DNA of 64,000 nt from PALSA-505 sp963702235 (GTDB lineage Bacteria > Actinomycetota > Actinomycetes > Streptosporangiales > Streptosporangiaceae), in assembly GCA_963702235.1 (NCBI GenBank), contig CAVPBZ010000008.1, forward strand, positions 62,001 through 126,000, in the 5' to 3' direction. Made by a program: the position numbers and the translations under genes. The notes below the pieces were generated by a model. The model was not told the origin of the DNA and searched no databases. It saw only the letters and a program-made list of their open reading frames with translations. Within the stretch, counting starts at the first letter, position 1. Each line of letters begins with the position of its first letter. Positions 1 through 8,844 of this stretch are shown piece by piece.

Positions 1-18
1 CCAGAGTATCGCTCATTG

Positions 19-37
19 GTTAGTTAAGATCACTAAC
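19..37. promoter_or_regulatory. Short inverted repeat upstream of the desaturase
   Basis: GTTAGT and ACTAAC form perfect 6-bp arms around a 7-base spacer, in an AT-richer patch about 125 bp before the desaturase start. It could be a dimeric regulator operator. No matching copy was seen elsewhere in the window, so the role is unproven. Confidence 0.25.
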
Positions 38-161
38 GGTGCGCGTATACTGCGCACTGAGCGTCTGCTCAGGCAGCCTGAACGAGTTCGCTAAGGTCTA
101 GACCACGCGCCGGTCCCGAGATCGCCGTGCTGCAATCTCCCTAGCCGCGCGAGGTGGACCG

Positions 162-1271
162 ATGACGGCAGCAACGGCGGCAGCCATTTACGACGGTACC
201 GGGGCTTTCCCCGATGCGCAGGTATCAACCCAGACGCCACCGCAGCGGCTCCTGCAGATGACCGTGACCATGCTGATCGTGGCCCTCCCGTTCGCCGGGC
301 TGGTGACCGCGCTGTGGCTGTACTGGGGGCACGGCGTGGGATTCACCGACCTGGGGCTGGCGGTGTTCTTCTACCTGCTGACCGGGTTCGGCGTGACGGC
401 CGGGTTTCACCGGTGCCTGACGCACCGGAGCTTCACCGCCCGGCCGGCCCTGCGGATCGCCCTCGCGATCGCCGGGTCGATGAGCTTCCAGGGCGATGTC
501 ATCGGCTGGGTCGCCACGCACCGGCGGCACCACGCGTTCACCGACCGCCCGGGTGACCCGCACTCACCGTACCGGTACGGCACCGGCCCGGGCGGGCAGC
601 TACGGGGCGTGCTGCACGCGCACATGGGCTGGCTGTTCGGCCGGGATTCCACCCCGCTGCAGCGCTACGCGCCCGACATGCTGGCCGACCGGTCGATGCG
701 CAGGGTGGCGAGCGCTTTTCCGGCGCTGTGCGCCGTATCGCTGGCGCTGCCGTGTGTCATCGGCTGGGCGCTCGGCGGTATCAGTGCCCGGGCCGCGCTG
801 ACGGCGCTGGTGTGGGCCGGGCTGGTCCGGGTCTTCCTGCTGCAGCACGTCACCTGGAGCGTGAACTCGCTGTGCCACCTGCTCGGCAACCGGCCCTACG
901 CCACCCGGCGGTACGACCGTGCCACCAACCTGTGGCCGCTCGCGGTGATCTCGCTGGGCGAGAGCTGGCACAACACGCACCACTCGGATCCGGCGTGCGC
1001 CCGGCACGGCGCAGATCGCGGCCAGATTGACCTGTCGGCCGGGCTGATCCGCGGGTTCGAGCGGGCCGGCTGGGCCACCGGCGTGCGGTGGCCCTGCGCG
1101 GCCCGGCTCGAGCAGCACCGGCGGCAGGACGCAGCAGGCGGTGTCACCGGACAGGTCTCCGCATGCGGCCTTGTCCCTGCGCAGGCGCAGGACAAGCCCG
1201 CGGAGGCCGGCCCGATAACCGCCGGCCAGGGTCCCGCGCCCGGCGGTCAGCGCCGGCGGCCGCCCCGGTAG
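162..1271 (+). CDS. Acyl-CoA / fatty-acid desaturase (delta-9 type)
   Basis: Membrane di-iron desaturase that introduces a cis double bond into a fatty acyl chain, using O2 and an electron donor. The three histidine boxes of the family are visible: HRCLTH at about residue 83, HRRHH at about 120 and HNTHH at about 270, between hydrophobic segments near residues 33-80 and 180-225. The 369-aa length fits the family, with a low-complexity tail after about residue 320. ATG 162 is preceded by GAGGTGG at good spacing. It stands alone, convergent with the downstream helicase. No reductase partner is adjacent. The chain position specificity is inferred from family resemblance only. Confidence 0.88.
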   Translation: MTAATAAAIYDGTGAFPDAQVSTQTPPQRLLQMTVTMLIVALPFAGLVTALWLYWGHGVGFTDLGLAVFFYLLTGFGVTAGFHRCLTHRSFTARPALRIALAIAGSMSFQGDVIGWVATHRRHHAFTDRPGDPHSPYRYGTGPGGQLRGVLHAHMGWLFGRDSTPLQRYAPDMLADRSMRRVASAFPALCAVSLALPCVIGWALGGISARAALTALVWAGLVRVFLLQHVTWSVNSLCHLLGNRPYATRRYDRATNLWPLAVISLGESWHNTHHSDPACARHGADRGQIDLSAGLIRGFERAGWATGVRWPCAARLEQHRRQDAAGGVTGQVSACGLVPAQAQDKPAEAGPITAGQGPAPGGQRRRPPR

Positions 1272-1317
1272 CGGGCGGACGCGGCGGCCGCGCCGCGCCC
1301 GGTGCCGCGGCTCGCGG

Positions 1318-2586
1318 TCAGTCCCGGTCCCCGGCGGCCGGCTGGGTCACCGGCGCGACGTACTCGGCCGCCGGGCCGGCGATCGAGGCCAGCAGCGGCG
1401 AGCCGGGCCGGACGGTGGCGGTCAGCGGGACCACGTCGGCCTTCCGCATCAGCGCGCGCACGTCCTTCGTCTGCTCGGGCGTGTGCAGGGTGATCACCAC
1501 TCCGGCCGCGCCGGCCCGGGCGGTGCGTCCGGACCGGTGCACGTAAGCCTTGTGCTCGGCCGGCGGATCGGCGTGGATCACCAGGTCAATGCCGTCCACG
1601 TGGATGCCGCGGGCGGCGATGTCGGTCGCGACCAGGACCCGGACCGCACCCGACGCGAACGCGGCGAGGTTGCGCTGCCGGGCGTTCTGCGCCAGGTTGC
1701 CGTGCAGTTCCAGCGCCGATACCCGGGCCGCGTTCAGCTGCCGGGCGAGCTTCTGCGCGCCGCGCTTGGTCCGGGTGAAGATCAGCGTCCGCTTGTTGCC
1801 GCCCGCCAGCGCGGCGACCACGTTCACCCGGTCGGCCGCGGTGACGCTGAGCAGGTGGTGAACGATGTCGACCGGCACGGCCGCCGGGTTGACGGAGTGC
1901 CGGGCGGGGCGGTCAAGGAACCGCCGGGCGAGGACGTCCACCGCCTTGTCGAGGGTCGCGGAGAACAGCATCCGCTGGCCATCGGCCGGGGTGGCATCGA
2001 GCAGCCGCCGGACGACCGGGAGGAACCCGAGGTCGGCCATGTGGTCGGCTTCGTCGATCACGGTGATCTCGACATCGCCCAGCTGGCAGTGGCCCTGGTC
2101 GATGAGGTCGGCGAGGCGTCCCGGGCAGGCGACGACGATGTCGGCGCGCCTGCGCAGCGCGGCCACCTGCGGGTGCTGCGAGGTGCCGCCGAAGATCGTG
2201 ACGACGGACAGGCCCATGGTCCTGGCCAGCGGGGCGAGAACGGCCTCGACCTGGCTGGCCAGCTCGCGGGTGGGCACGAGCACGAGGCCGCGCGGGCGGC
2301 AGGCCATCGTGTGGCCGCCGGCCAGGCCGGCCACGAGCGGGAGCGAGAACGCGAGGGTCTTGCCGGAGCCGGTCTGGGCACGGCCGAGTATGTCGGCGCC
2401 GTCCAGCGCGTCGCGGAGCGTGACGGCCTGGATCGGGAACGGCGTGACGATGCCGTCGCGGGCGAGCGTGGCCACCAGCGGCGCCGGAACGCCGAGGGAA
2501 GCGAAGGTGTCACCGAGCGCGGCCGGCGCGGGTACGCCGCGCGGGCGCTGGGCAGCACTGTATTTACCGCTGAGCTGAGCAGTCAA
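1318..2586 (-). CDS. DEAD-box ATP-dependent RNA helicase
   Basis: RNA-unwinding ATPase. Visible motifs in order: the Q-motif region (TPFPIQ, about residue 48), Walker A AQTGSGKT (about 70-77), PTRELA, the DEAD box inside VIDEADHMADLG (about 178), SAT, a helicase-C half with TDIAARGIHV, and HRSGRTARAG near the end. At 422 aa it is a compact core helicase with only a short C-terminal tail, like other short actinobacterial DEAD-box proteins. It is transcribed away from the CoM island and converges on the desaturase. Its RNA target is unknown; cold-shock or ribosome-assembly roles are typical of the family but not shown here. Confidence 0.93.
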   Translation of the reverse strand: MTAQLSGKYSAAQRPRGVPAPAALGDTFASLGVPAPLVATLARDGIVTPFPIQAVTLRDALDGADILGRAQTGSGKTLAFSLPLVAGLAGGHTMACRPRGLVLVPTRELASQVEAVLAPLARTMGLSVVTIFGGTSQHPQVAALRRRADIVVACPGRLADLIDQGHCQLGDVEITVIDEADHMADLGFLPVVRRLLDATPADGQRMLFSATLDKAVDVLARRFLDRPARHSVNPAAVPVDIVHHLLSVTAADRVNVVAALAGGNKRTLIFTRTKRGAQKLARQLNAARVSALELHGNLAQNARQRNLAAFASGAVRVLVATDIAARGIHVDGIDLVIHADPPAEHKAYVHRSGRTARAGAAGVVITLHTPEQTKDVRALMRKADVVPLTATVRPGSPLLASIAGPAAEYVAPVTQPAAGDRD

Positions 2587-2938
2587 GGAATCTCTTTCGG
2601 ACTGTGGGTGGCCGTGTTATCCAGGCCGCCACGTCCGTGGAAACCATTTCGCTCGATGAGCGTGGTACGACCGGCGCGCCCTGATGGCTGCGCCAACTGT
2701 TGGTGCACGAGCACTCTACAGTGCCGTGTCATGCGAAGAGTTCAGCGGCCGGCCCGGCCGCGTTATTCCCGGCCCGGCACCCGGCGGCACCCGGCCCGCC
2801 GGCCTGCGTTCCCGGACGCCCCGGGGCTGTTACGTCCCCGGCAGCCCAAGAAAGGTAAGACAGTTGTCCCGGCGGGATGATTTTACCGTCCTCTGGTCAC
2901 GCGTAACATGTCCATCGCGTCCGCGAGGTGGTGTGCCG
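2587..2938. other. Intergenic region between divergent helicase and MEDS genes
   Basis: This 352-bp stretch must contain promoters in both directions. It is less GC-rich near 2600-2660 and 2870-2920. I see no convincing gene or strong hairpin in it. An open frame continuing upstream from the MEDS gene exists but has no MEDS homology or ribosome binding site. Confidence 0.4.
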
Positions 2939-3595
2939 ATGACGACGACCAATACGGTGTGGACCGGCATCGACGATGTCAGCCTGCCGCCCGGCAGCCA
3001 CGTGTGCGCGTTCTACCGCGGGGCGGCGGCGCGGGACCTGCTGCTCACCGCCTACTTCGGCGCCGGCCTGTCCGCCGGGGACAAGTGCATCTGCATCGTC
3101 GACTCCCCGGACACGGCGAGCCAGCTCGAGCTGCTGCCCAGCCGCGCTGAGCTGTCACCGCTCAGCGCGGAGCCGCCGCTGCCCCGCACCGGGGCGCCCG
3201 GCCTGCCCGGCCGGCAGCTGGACGTTCACCTGCCCGAATCCACCTACCTGGCGGGCGGCCGGTTCGCCACCACCGAGATGCTCACCTTCTGGTCGGAGAA
3301 CCTGGTCAAGGCGGAAGTCGAGGGCTTCTCGTTCTGCCGGCTGGCGGGCGAGATGACCTGGGCGCTGCGCGACATGCCGGGGGTGGAGAACCTGGCCGGC
3401 TACGAGTCGGAGCTGAACCGGGTCACCTCGGGTTCCGCGGCCATCGTCCTGTGCCTGTACGACCTGGACCAGTTCAGCGGCGAGGTCGTGGTCAACATCG
3501 TCAAGACGCACCCGCAGGTGCTGGTCCAGGGCATCCTCGTGGAGAACCCGTACTACGTGGGACCCGACGAGTTCCTCAGCTCGGCGCTCGGCTGA
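2939..3595 (+). CDS. Stand-alone MEDS-domain sensory protein
   Basis: The MEDS domain (methanogen/methylotroph DcmR sensory domain) is thought to sense small hydrocarbon-derived or methylated compounds. The N-terminus has the typical PGSHVCAFYRG motif followed by a GDKCICIVD strand, then a conserved LTFWSENLVK helix and a C-terminal NPYYVGPDEFL motif. The 218-aa protein is a single MEDS domain without an HTH. ATG 2939 is preceded by GAGGTGG; a longer frame upstream lacks a ribosome binding site and family similarity. The PucR regulator starts 11 bp downstream, so the pair probably works together, MEDS sensing and PucR binding DNA. A paralog lies at 13818. The partnership and ligand are inference. 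Confidence 0.75.
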   Translation: MTTTNTVWTGIDDVSLPPGSHVCAFYRGAAARDLLLTAYFGAGLSAGDKCICIVDSPDTASQLELLPSRAELSPLSAEPPLPRTGAPGLPGRQLDVHLPESTYLAGGRFATTEMLTFWSENLVKAEVEGFSFCRLAGEMTWALRDMPGVENLAGYESELNRVTSGSAAIVLCLYDLDQFSGEVVVNIVKTHPQVLVQGILVENPYYVGPDEFLSSALG

Positions 3596-3606
3596 CCCGG
3601 CCGGCC

Positions 3607-5334
3607 ATGACCGCCGAACGGACCGCGCCGGCCGTGGGGAGGCCGCTGGCCTTCCTGCCCGTCCCGCACCAGGATGCGCCCGACGCCAGCCTGCGGGCTC
3701 GGCTGTCTGAGCTGCGGGCGCTGCTGGTCATCTCGCTGCTGATGACCGAGTCGGTGGACGAAGAGCAGATCCTGGAGCTCGCCGCCTCGTCAGCGCCCGG
3801 CCTTGGCCCGTGGCGGATCGTGGGCTATGGGTTTACCGACGGCAGGTGGCGGCCGGGCGGCAACAGCGCGCCGGTACCGAGCAGCCTGCTCGGAGAGCTG
3901 GCCGAGCTCGGCAGCAGCAGCGGCCAGGTCGAGCTGCCCGGCAGCGCCTGGGCCTGCGCCTATCCGCTGCGCAGCATCAGCGGGCTGCTCGGCCACCTGG
4001 TCGCGTCCGCGGACACCGAGCCGTCGGCCGAGGTGCGGTTCGTCATCCAGGTGCTCGCGCAGCAGACCGGCGTGGCGGTGTCCAACGCCCGGCTGCACGC
4101 CAAGGAGCGCGCGACCGCGGCCGAGCTGGCCGGCACCAACGAGGCGCTCGCCGAGACGGTGGCCAGCCTGCGCCGCAGCATGGACATCCACGAACGCCTC
4201 ACCCAGGTGGCCGTGTCCGGCGAGGGCCAGCACGGGATAGCCAAGGCCCTGCACGAGCTCACCGGCATGCCGGTGGTGATCGAGGACCGGTACGGCAACC
4301 TGTCCGCCTGGGCGGGCCCCGGCCAGCCGGACCCGTACCCGCATGAGTCTTTCGCCAAGCGCGAGCAGCTGCTGCGGCGGCTGCTGCACGACAGCAAGCC
4401 CGTCCGGGACGGGGAGCGGCTCGTGCTGATGGCATCGCCGCGGCCCGACGTGATCGGGGTGCTCGCGCTGGTGGATCCCGGCCGCCAGGCCGACAGCGCC
4501 GACCTGGTCGCGCTCGAGCACGGCGCGACCGTGCTGTCGATGGAGCTGGCCCGGCTGCGCGGCATCGCCGACACCGAGCTGCGGCTGCGCCGGGACCTGG
4601 TACACGACCTGCTGACCGGCACCGACGACGCGGGCGCGCAGGCGCGGGCCGAGGCGCTCGACTACGACCTGCGCCGGCCGCACCGGGTGGTGCTGGTCGA
4701 GGGCAAGGGCCGGTTCCGCACCCAGGACGCGCTGCTGTCCGCGGTCCGCCGGGCGCTGCGCCAGTCCCGGCTGGCCGGGCTGTTCGGGATGATCTCCGGA
4801 GACGTCGCGGTGATCACGGCCGGCCAGGTCAGCTGGGAGGAGCTGCGCCGCATCATCGTCGCCGACCTCGGCGGCGGCCAGTGCCGGATCGGCGTGGGCG
4901 GCACCTGCACCCGGCCGTCCGAGCTGCCGCGGTCGCTGCGGGAAGCCCGGCTCGCGCTGCGGCTGCAGCAGACACTGCTGCCGGCCGACAGCGTCAGCGA
5001 GTACCCCAAGCTCGGCATCTTCCGCATGCTGGCCGCCATTCCCGACCTCACCGAGGTCAACGCGTTCGTCCGCGAGTGGCTGGGCAGCCTGCTCGACTAC
5101 GACGAGCGCCGCGGCGCGGAGCTCGTGCACACGCTGACCCAGTACCTCGAGCACGGCGGCAACTACGACGCCACCGCCGCCGGGCTGTCGGTGCACCGCA
5201 GCACGCTCAAGTACCGGCTGCAGCGGATCCGCGAGCTGTCCGGGCTGGACCTGAACGACCCCGACGCGCACTTCAACCTGCAGCTGGCCACCCGCGCGTG
5301 GGGCACGCTGGAGGCCCTTCGTGCCGAACGCTGA
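3607..5334 (+). CDS. PucR-family transcriptional regulator (first copy)
   Basis: 575-aa regulator. The N-terminal half looks GAF-like (VRFVIQVLAQQTGVAVSNARL near residue 150) followed by a coiled linker. The C-terminal PucR helix-turn-helix is clear: YLEHGGNYDATAAGLSVHRS then TLKYRLQRIRELSG. ATG 3607 lies just after the MEDS gene stop, which suggests co-transcription. It is strongly paralogous to the regulator at 8845, sharing blocks such as PSELPRSLREA and EDRYGNLSAWAGPG. PucR proteins usually activate catabolic genes in response to a substrate. The likely target is the adjacent CoM catabolic genes starting at 5512, but no operator was recognised. Confidence 0.85.
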   Translation: MTAERTAPAVGRPLAFLPVPHQDAPDASLRARLSELRALLVISLLMTESVDEEQILELAASSAPGLGPWRIVGYGFTDGRWRPGGNSAPVPSSLLGELAELGSSSGQVELPGSAWACAYPLRSISGLLGHLVASADTEPSAEVRFVIQVLAQQTGVAVSNARLHAKERATAAELAGTNEALAETVASLRRSMDIHERLTQVAVSGEGQHGIAKALHELTGMPVVIEDRYGNLSAWAGPGQPDPYPHESFAKREQLLRRLLHDSKPVRDGERLVLMASPRPDVIGVLALVDPGRQADSADLVALEHGATVLSMELARLRGIADTELRLRRDLVHDLLTGTDDAGAQARAEALDYDLRRPHRVVLVEGKGRFRTQDALLSAVRRALRQSRLAGLFGMISGDVAVITAGQVSWEELRRIIVADLGGGQCRIGVGGTCTRPSELPRSLREARLALRLQQTLLPADSVSEYPKLGIFRMLAAIPDLTEVNAFVREWLGSLLDYDERRGAELVHTLTQYLEHGGNYDATAAGLSVHRSTLKYRLQRIRELSGLDLNDPDAHFNLQLATRAWGTLEALRAER

Positions 5335-5511
5335 CGGCTCCCGGCCCGGCGCCGGCGCCCGCGGCTGAGCGCGGGACAGCAGGCCCGCTCCGGCCGCCTG
5401 ATCTGGAGGGGCCAGGAACCGGTAGTACTTCGTCCCCCGGTGACCTGCCCCGGCCGGCTCGCGCCGGTGATCCTGAACACGCCAGCAGCGCCAGCGACCA
5501 GAAGGGCAGCG

Positions 5512-7170
5512 ATGATCGACGTACGAAACCCGGGCGACGGATTCAGGTCACTACGCGCCCGCATCGGCTCCCTCGGGCCGCTGTCCGATCGCGACCGGGG
5601 CGCCGACGGCGCCCCGCTGACCGTGGGCGAGTGGGCGCTGCTGCTCGACGACATCATCGAGAACCCGGCGGCCAGCACCGAGGCGCTGTGGAACGTCGCC
5701 TCGCCCGCCGAGGACGACCGCGAGTACGACGCGATCTTCGTCGGCGGCGGCGCGAGCGGCCGGTTCGGCTCGGCGTACCTGCGCGCCCGCGGCGGCCGGC
5801 AGCTGACCATCGACGCCTGGCCGTTCCTCGGCGGCTCGTGCCCGCACCAGGCCTGCGTGCCGCATCACCTGTTCTCCGAGTGCGCCCGCGAGCTCGACCT
5901 GGCCCGGCACATGCAGGGCCGGCTGTGGTACCCGCCGTTCGACGAGAAACGGGCCAGCATCACCGAGATCGTCGAGCTGTTCAAGCGGGGCCGGGCGTAC
6001 CCGCACGCGATCATGAACTGGCAGTCGAAAGAACAGCTCGGCATGGAGTACATCGTGAACACCCCGGCCACGATCATCGACGAGCACACCGTCGAGGTGG
6101 ACGGGCAGCGGTTCCGGGCCAAGAACCTGGTGCTGTGCACCGGGGCCAGGACGATCTACCCGGACGTCCCGGGCATAGGCCAGAAGGGGGTCTACGACTT
6201 CGCCTCGCTCATCGAGGATCTCGACTACGAGCCGAACCGCTGCGTCATCGTGGGCGGCTCCAAGGTCGCGCTGGAGTACGGCTCGTTCTTCCACGCGACC
6301 GGGTGCACGACGACGATCCTGACCCGCAGCCCGCTGATGGAGACGGCGAGCCTGCACCATGTGGACGAGGGCCTGCGTGAATACGTCGTGGCGATGATGG
6401 CCGACCGCGGCATCGAGATCCTGGTCGGCACCGAACTGGTGGAGGTGCTCGGCGACGGCCGCGTCAGCGGCGTGCGCTACCGCGCGGCGGACGGGGAAAT
6501 CCGGCAGATCGACACCGACTTCCTGTTCGTCGGCACCGGCGAGCGGCCCGACCTGTCCACGTACGCGCCGCTCGGGCTGAAGACCGACGAGCGCGGGTTC
6601 GTGGTCGCCGACGCGACCATGCGGACATCGGTGCCGTCCGTCTACGCCGTCGGCGACCTGCTCGGCCCGCCAATGGAGATGTTCAAGGCGCGCAAGTGCG
6701 GCGTCGCCGCCGCCCGCAACATCATGGGCGATCACTACGAGTTCGACTACTCCAGCTATCCGGACTTCCTGCACACCACCTACGAGGTGACCTGGTGCGG
6801 ACTGTCCGAGGCCGAGGCGCGGGCGCGCTACCCCAACGTGATCAAGATCCAGATGCCGCCCGACGACGCCGACCCCGAGTCGTTCGCGCTGCCGGCCGCC
6901 GAAGGATCGATGATGTACGCCTTCACCCGGCCTGTCCTGTCGGGCTGGCTCAAGCTCGTCATCGACGCGGACTCGCGCAAGATCCTCGGCGCGCACCACG
7001 TGGGATTCGGCGCCAAGGACGCCTTCCAGTACATCGACTACCTGATCCGCCAGCCGCAGGGCTGGACGATGGACGAGATGGCCGAGCTGAACGAGCTCTT
7101 CCTCAACCCCGAGCACTTCATCCAGCTCTGCCGTCTCCGGGCCGGCCAGGTCAACCCGGTCAACCTGTGA
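5512..7170 (+). CDS. xecC: 2-oxopropyl-CoM reductase (carboxylating) homolog, KPCC-like flavoprotein
   Basis: Member of the disulfide-oxidoreductase family. The characterised Xanthobacter KPCC cleaves the thioether of 2-ketopropyl-CoM with NADPH and carboxylates the product to acetoacetate. Here the FAD site (FVGGGASGRFG, about residue 77), redox cysteines Cys110 and Cys115 in GGSCPHQACVPHH, the NAD(P) site (VIVGGSKVALEYG), GPPMEMFKARK and the C-terminal ELFLNPEHFIQLCRLRAG all match the KPCC pattern as I know it. Phe530 and His535 replace the usual His-Glu dyad, the hallmark separating KPCC from glutathione or lipoamide reductases. 552 aa, slightly longer at the N-terminus than KPCC. ATG 5512 follows AAGGG. 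The SDR starts 10 bp downstream. Substrate chain length is unknown. Confidence 0.88.
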   Translation: MIDVRNPGDGFRSLRARIGSLGPLSDRDRGADGAPLTVGEWALLLDDIIENPAASTEALWNVASPAEDDREYDAIFVGGGASGRFGSAYLRARGGRQLTIDAWPFLGGSCPHQACVPHHLFSECARELDLARHMQGRLWYPPFDEKRASITEIVELFKRGRAYPHAIMNWQSKEQLGMEYIVNTPATIIDEHTVEVDGQRFRAKNLVLCTGARTIYPDVPGIGQKGVYDFASLIEDLDYEPNRCVIVGGSKVALEYGSFFHATGCTTTILTRSPLMETASLHHVDEGLREYVVAMMADRGIEILVGTELVEVLGDGRVSGVRYRAADGEIRQIDTDFLFVGTGERPDLSTYAPLGLKTDERGFVVADATMRTSVPSVYAVGDLLGPPMEMFKARKCGVAAARNIMGDHYEFDYSSYPDFLHTTYEVTWCGLSEAEARARYPNVIKIQMPPDDADPESFALPAAEGSMMYAFTRPVLSGWLKLVIDADSRKILGAHHVGFGAKDAFQYIDYLIRQPQGWTMDEMAELNELFLNPEHFIQLCRLRAGQVNPVNL

Positions 7171-7180
7171 CGGCGCGCCC

Positions 7181-7984
7181 GTGACCGGCAGCGGGGTGAC
7201 CGAGAGCCCCGTGACCGAGGACCCCGTGACCGAGAGCCCCGTGACCGAGAACCGGGTGGCCGCGGACCGGGTGGCGGTGGTCACCGGCGGAGCGTCCGGC
7301 ATCGGCCTGGCGACCTGCTCCCGGCTGCGCGAGGACGGGCTCATCGTCGTCGCGCTGGACCTGGAGCCCGACAACGCCGCCGACGCGGCCGACCTCACGC
7401 TCCGCTGCGACGTCACCTGCGAGGCATCGGTCGCCAACGCGATGGTCACGATCGCCGAGCGCCTCGGCGAGATCGACGTGCTGGTCAACAACGCCGGGAT
7501 CACCGGGTCGGCCGAGGCCACGATCTGCCACCAGACGCCGGTGGCCGACTGGGACCTGGTGCAGGCGGTCAACGTCCGCGGCCCGTTCCTGTGCAGCCGC
7601 GCCGTGCTGCCGTCCATGGTGGCGCGCGGATCGGGGCACATCATCACGATCGCCTCGGTGGCGGGCCTGATCGCCTTCCCCGGCCGGTGCGCGTACACCG
7701 CGTCCAAGGGCGCGGCGCTGATGCTCACCCGGTCGATCGCCGTCAACTACGCTGCCGCGGGCATCCGCGCCAACGCCGTCTGCCCGGGGATGGTCTACAC
7801 GCCGATGACGAGCTGGCGGCTGGACCAGCCGCGGCTGCGGGCCGAGGTGGAGAGCAGGATCCCGGCCGGGCGGGTGGCGACGCCGGACGAGATCGCCGAT
7901 ACGGTCGCGCTGCTGGCCTCGGGCCGGCTGGCCTACATGACCGGCCACCCGCTGGTGATCGACGGCGGCATGTCCGCGTGGTGA
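7181..7984 (+). CDS. xecD: SDR: (R)-2-hydroxypropyl-CoM dehydrogenase-like
   Basis: NAD-dependent short-chain dehydrogenase expected to oxidise a hydroxyalkyl-CoM to the ketoalkyl-CoM used by KPCC. Visible: cofactor motif TGGASGIG (about 35-42), NNAG (about 103), catalytic Ser159, Tyr172 and Lys176. Arg169 in FPGRCAY and Arg213 in TSWRLDQP match the two arginines that bind the CoM sulfonate in the (R)-enzyme of Xanthobacter. 267 aa if the first GTG is used. The N-terminus comes from a 15-bp tandem repeat with a GTG in each unit, so the true start could be any of five in-frame GTGs; no clear Shine-Dalgarno decides. Family and arginines are strong; chirality is inferred. Confidence 0.82.
   Translation: MTGSGVTESPVTEDPVTESPVTENRVAADRVAVVTGGASGIGLATCSRLREDGLIVVALDLEPDNAADAADLTLRCDVTCEASVANAMVTIAERLGEIDVLVNNAGITGSAEATICHQTPVADWDLVQAVNVRGPFLCSRAVLPSMVARGSGHIITIASVAGLIAFPGRCAYTASKGAALMLTRSIAVNYAAAGIRANAVCPGMVYTPMTSWRLDQPRLRAEVESRIPAGRVATPDEIADTVALLASGRLAYMTGHPLVIDGGMSAW
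7196..7255 (+). repeat. Four tandem 15-bp units encoding VTE(S/D/N) repeats
   Basis: Units at 7196, 7211, 7226 and 7241, each beginning GTGACCGAG and differing by one to three bases. They lie in frame at the start of the SDR gene and encode VTESP, VTEDP, VTESP and VTENR. Each unit offers a GTG start codon. Confidence 0.9.
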
Positions 7985-8021
7985 CGCCCGGACGAGGATA
8001 CGAGCAAACCGAGGAGAGCCC

Positions 8022-8794
8022 ATGACAGGCAGGCTGGCCGGCAAGGTGGCCGTGGTTACCGGGGCCGGCGAGGCATCGGCCAGGCGGCCGCGGCGCTGTT
8101 CGCCCGTGAGGGGGCGGCGGTCGCGGTGCTGGACGTGGCCGCCCAGGCCGCGGCCGACACCGCGGCGAAGATCGCCGCTGAGGGCGGCCGCGCGGCTGCC
8201 GTGGTCGCCGACATCTCCGACGCCGAGCAGGTCGAGGCCGCGTTCGGCCAGGTCGCCCGCGAGCTCGGCCCCGCTGACGTGCTCTACAACAACGCCGGGG
8301 TGAACAGCGCAGGCTCGGTCCTGGACGCGACCGACGACGACTGGGACCGCAGCTTCGCCGTCAATGCGAAGGGCACGTTCCTTTGCTCGCGGGTGGCGGC
8401 CCGGTCGATGGCCGAGGCTGGCCGCGGGTCGATCATCAACCAGGGATCGGTGGCGGCCCTGGTCGGCGTGGCCAACTTCGCCTCCTACTGCGCGGCCAAG
8501 GGCGCGGTGGTGGCGCTGACCAGGTCGATGTCCGTGGACCTGGCCCCCCGCGGCATCCGGGTCAACGTGATCTGCCCCGGCACCGTGTACACGCCGCTGA
8601 TGGAGCCGATGCTGCGGGCCCGCGGCCACGGTGACATGGCGGCGGGGCTGGCGCTGACCGTGGCCAAGTACCCGATCGGGCGGCTCGGCACCCCGGAGGA
8701 GATCGCCCAGGTGGCGCTGTTCCTCGCCAGCGACGAATCGTCGTTCCTCACCGGCTCGGTACTGACCGCGGACGGCGGCATGACCTCGCAGTGA
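8022..8794 (+). CDS. xecE: SDR: (S)-2-hydroxypropyl-CoM dehydrogenase-like, frame disrupted
   Basis: Second NAD-dependent SDR, by position the partner that handles the opposite hydroxyalkyl-CoM enantiomer. ATG 8022 follows GAGGAG. Frame one reads MTGRLAGKVAVVTGAG; about 8067-8072 the frame shifts by one missing base, in what should be the glycine-rich TGAGGGIG motif. Frame two then gives ALFAREGAAV, NNAG, the SYCAAKG catalytic Tyr/Lys, and AKYPIGRLGTPEEIA. The last block closely resembles the (S)-enzyme. Lys of AKYP is present, but the arginine three residues before it in that enzyme, one of its sulfonate ligands as I recall, appears to be Thr. One base restores the frame, so a sequencing error is as likely as a true mutation. 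Confidence 0.72.
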
Positions 8795-8844
8795 CCGGGC
8801 ATCTGTTAACAATCCGGGATAACCCGATCCACGAGTGATCGGCG

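Noticed and set aside
225..563. Long minus-strand open frame inside the desaturase gene
   Set aside because: It is a high-GC shadow; the plus frame carries all three histidine boxes.
1483..2880. 465-codon plus-strand frame opposite the helicase
   Set aside because: Arg/Gly/Val-rich translation without any family motif, antisense to a clear DEAD-box gene.
5551..7746. 731-codon minus-strand frame over KPCC and the first SDR
   Set aside because: Antisense shadow with low-complexity translation, while the plus frames match known enzymes.
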